Of a DNA stretch of 9,046 bases, positions 7,837 to 9,046 are shown piece by piece. Source of the DNA: Spirochaetae bacterium HGW-Spirochaetae-9 (GTDB taxonomy: Bacteria; Spirochaetota; Spirochaetia; Treponematales; Rectinemataceae). The position numbers were made by a program, and so were the translations under genes. The notes under the pieces were generated by a model. It saw only the letters and a program-made list of their open reading frames with translations, made no database searches and had not been told where the DNA came from. Location of the stretch: contig PGXP01000049.1 in assembly GCA_002839205.1 (NCBI GenBank), positions 1-9,046 of the forward strand. Direction: 5' to 3'. Within the stretch, counting starts at the first letter, position 1, and every line of letters begins with the position of its first letter.

Positions 7837-9036
7837 ATGGCAAATCTACTTTGTGATGTCGCTGTCCTGGGCGCCGGCGTCAACGGTACGTCCATAGCCT
7901 ATGAGCTCAGCAAGCGCGGAAAAAATGTCATACTGATAGACAAGGTGGTTATGGGTGCGGGCGCTTCGGGCTCCTGTGACGATATGATTCTTTTGCAGTC
8001 CAAGAAGCCGGGAATACTTCTGGAGATGGCGTTCAGGAGTCTCGAACTCTTTGAAACCCTGAAGGAAGAACTTCCCTGCGACATCGAATTCGATACAAGG
8101 GGCGGCACGATTCTCATTGAGGACAAGGAACACCTGTCCATCATGGAAGAATTCGTTGCAAGCCAGAACCGCTATGGCCTTGAAGTGGATATCATCGACC
8201 GCAAGCGCCTCCTTGAGCTTCAGCCCCTTGTGGCCGACGACATCATCGCATCCACCTACAGCGCGAGAGATTCGCAGGTGAACCCGATGCTCTTGATGAA
8301 GGGATTTCTCCTGGGAGCCAAGAACTTCGGGCTGCGGTTTCTTTCGAGAACCAGGCCAGCAGATATCAGGCAGAGGTCGGGGGGCTGGGTGATAGCCCTG
8401 GATTCGGGCGATATCGTGGAAACCGGAGCCGTCGTCAATGCCGCAGGAGCCTGGGCCAATGACCTGATGAAGCTGATAGGTTTCGAAGTACCCATAACGC
8501 CTCGCAAGGGACAGGTGATCGTCACCGAGGCTATTCCCCCCATAGGAAAAACGAATGTCTGGAGCGCCCAATACATCGTTTCCAAGCTGAAACCGCAGAC
8601 GGCGCATTCGGATGGGATTGTAAGGCCAGGGGACAAGTTTGGACTGGGTTTCGCGTTCACCGGAACGCACAATGGGAATTACCTTATAGGCTCCACGCGA
8701 GAAAATGCCGGATTTGATAAATCCACCGATCCGGAAGCCATTGCGCTGATTGCCGAACAGGCTCGGCGCTTCTTCCCTGTGATGGCGAAAATCAATTTTA
8801 TTCGAACATTCGCGGGGCTTCGTCCTTCAACGCCCGACGGCATGCCTTTCCTGGGTGAAGTCCCTGGAGCGGAAGGCTTCTTTATAGCCGCGGGTCATGA
8901 AGGGGATGGCATCGCGCTCTCGCCGATAACAGGGAGGGTTATGGCTGACCTCATACTGGGGATAAAGCCTGAATTCTCTCTGGAAAAATTCTCTCCGAGT
9001 CGATTCAAGGCGACTCCGAAAGGAAGCAATGCATGA
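7837..9036 (+). CDS. FAD-dependent amine/amino-acid oxidoreductase (DAO family)
   Basis: The 399-residue protein starts 9 bases after the racemase-family stop, with only a weak AAGG ribosome site at 7826-7829, so it probably relies on coupling. The N-terminal dinucleotide-binding fold has GAGVNG (12-17) and an acidic residue at the end of the second strand (D35). MGAGASGSCDDMILLQSKKP follows, a segment resembling HcnC/D-hydroxyproline-dehydrogenase beta-type flavoproteins. The C-terminus has RTFAGLRPSTPDGMPFLG (from 323) and AAGHEGDGIALSPITG (from 351), the FAD-contacting motifs of the DAO family. No signal peptide or membrane helix is seen. The enzyme should oxidise a C-N bond of an amino or imino acid, passing electrons either to oxygen or to partner subunits. 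In an anaerobe a dehydrogenase with partners is more likely. The next gene overlaps its stop. Glycine, sarcosine, D-amino-acid and hydroxyproline substrates are all possible. Confidence 0.88.
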   Translation: MANLLCDVAVLGAGVNGTSIAYELSKRGKNVILIDKVVMGAGASGSCDDMILLQSKKPGILLEMAFRSLELFETLKEELPCDIEFDTRGGTILIEDKEHLSIMEEFVASQNRYGLEVDIIDRKRLLELQPLVADDIIASTYSARDSQVNPMLLMKGFLLGAKNFGLRFLSRTRPADIRQRSGGWVIALDSGDIVETGAVVNAAGAWANDLMKLIGFEVPITPRKGQVIVTEAIPPIGKTNVWSAQYIVSKLKPQTAHSDGIVRPGDKFGLGFAFTGTHNGNYLIGSTRENAGFDKSTDPEAIALIAEQARRFFPVMAKINFIRTFAGLRPSTPDGMPFLGEVPGAEGFFIAAGHEGDGIALSPITGRVMADLILGIKPEFSLEKFSPSRFKATPKGSNA

Positions 9037-9046
9037 AAAACAATCT
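9033..9046 (+). CDS. Start of a further operon gene, cut by the window edge
   Basis: An ATG at 9033 overlaps the stop of the oxidoreductase in an ATGA, and AGGAAG at 9021-9026 gives a suitable ribosome site. Only M-K-N-N and part of a fifth codon are visible, so no function can be assigned. By analogy with multi-subunit flavoprotein dehydrogenases, an iron-sulfur or second FAD subunit would be a reasonable guess. Confidence 0.55.

Noticed and set aside
7846..8670. 274-codon minus-strand frame opposite the oxidoreductase gene
   Set aside because: No family motif is visible, and it lies wholly within a gene whose family motifs are intact at both ends.

Overview
The window is about 9 kb of moderately GC-rich bacterial DNA with seven complete genes and two cut by its edges, all on the plus strand and closely packed. 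No tRNA, rRNA, CRISPR array, insertion sequence or phage gene is visible. A ferritin/rubrerythrin-like protein, a lone MalK/UgpC-type sugar ABC ATPase and a TAXI-type TRAP transporter together suggest an anaerobic or microaerophilic organism living on organic acids or amino acids. A spirochaete or a similar fermentative anaerobe would fit. That placement rests on overall impression, not on a marker gene, and is weak.

Layout: (1) 2-1052 holds the C-terminal part of a GltD-like NAD(P)-dependent flavoprotein, followed after one base by a small di-iron ferritin-like protein. The latter starts at a TTG whose Shine-Dalgarno lies inside the upstream gene. (2) 1072-2315 is a self-contained unit: a good sigma-70-type promoter, an ABC ATPase of the MalK/UgpC/MsmX class, and a strong hairpin terminator, with no permease or binding protein beside it. 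(3) 2342-3937 encodes a YtcJ-type metal-dependent amidohydrolase with no obvious ribosome binding site or promoter. (4) 3938-4072 is an AT-rich regulatory gap with a near-consensus promoter. (5) 4073-9046 is the main operon: a TAXI solute-binding protein, a terminator-like hairpin, a fused TRAP permease, an Asp/Glu-racemase-family enzyme, an FAD-dependent amine/amino-acid oxidoreductase, and the first codons of another gene. The permease/racemase and oxidoreductase/next-gene junctions are ATGA overlaps.

Reading the main operon together: the binding protein captures an unknown substrate outside the cell and the TRAP permease brings it in on an ion gradient. The racemase-family enzyme would then act on a carbon centre, and the FAD enzyme would oxidise a C-N bond. 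This is a coherent candidate for an uncharacterised import-epimerise-oxidise pathway for an amino or imino acid. The substrate cannot be read from the sequence. The amidohydrolase just upstream might release that substrate from an amide precursor, but it lies before the promoter and the link is speculative.
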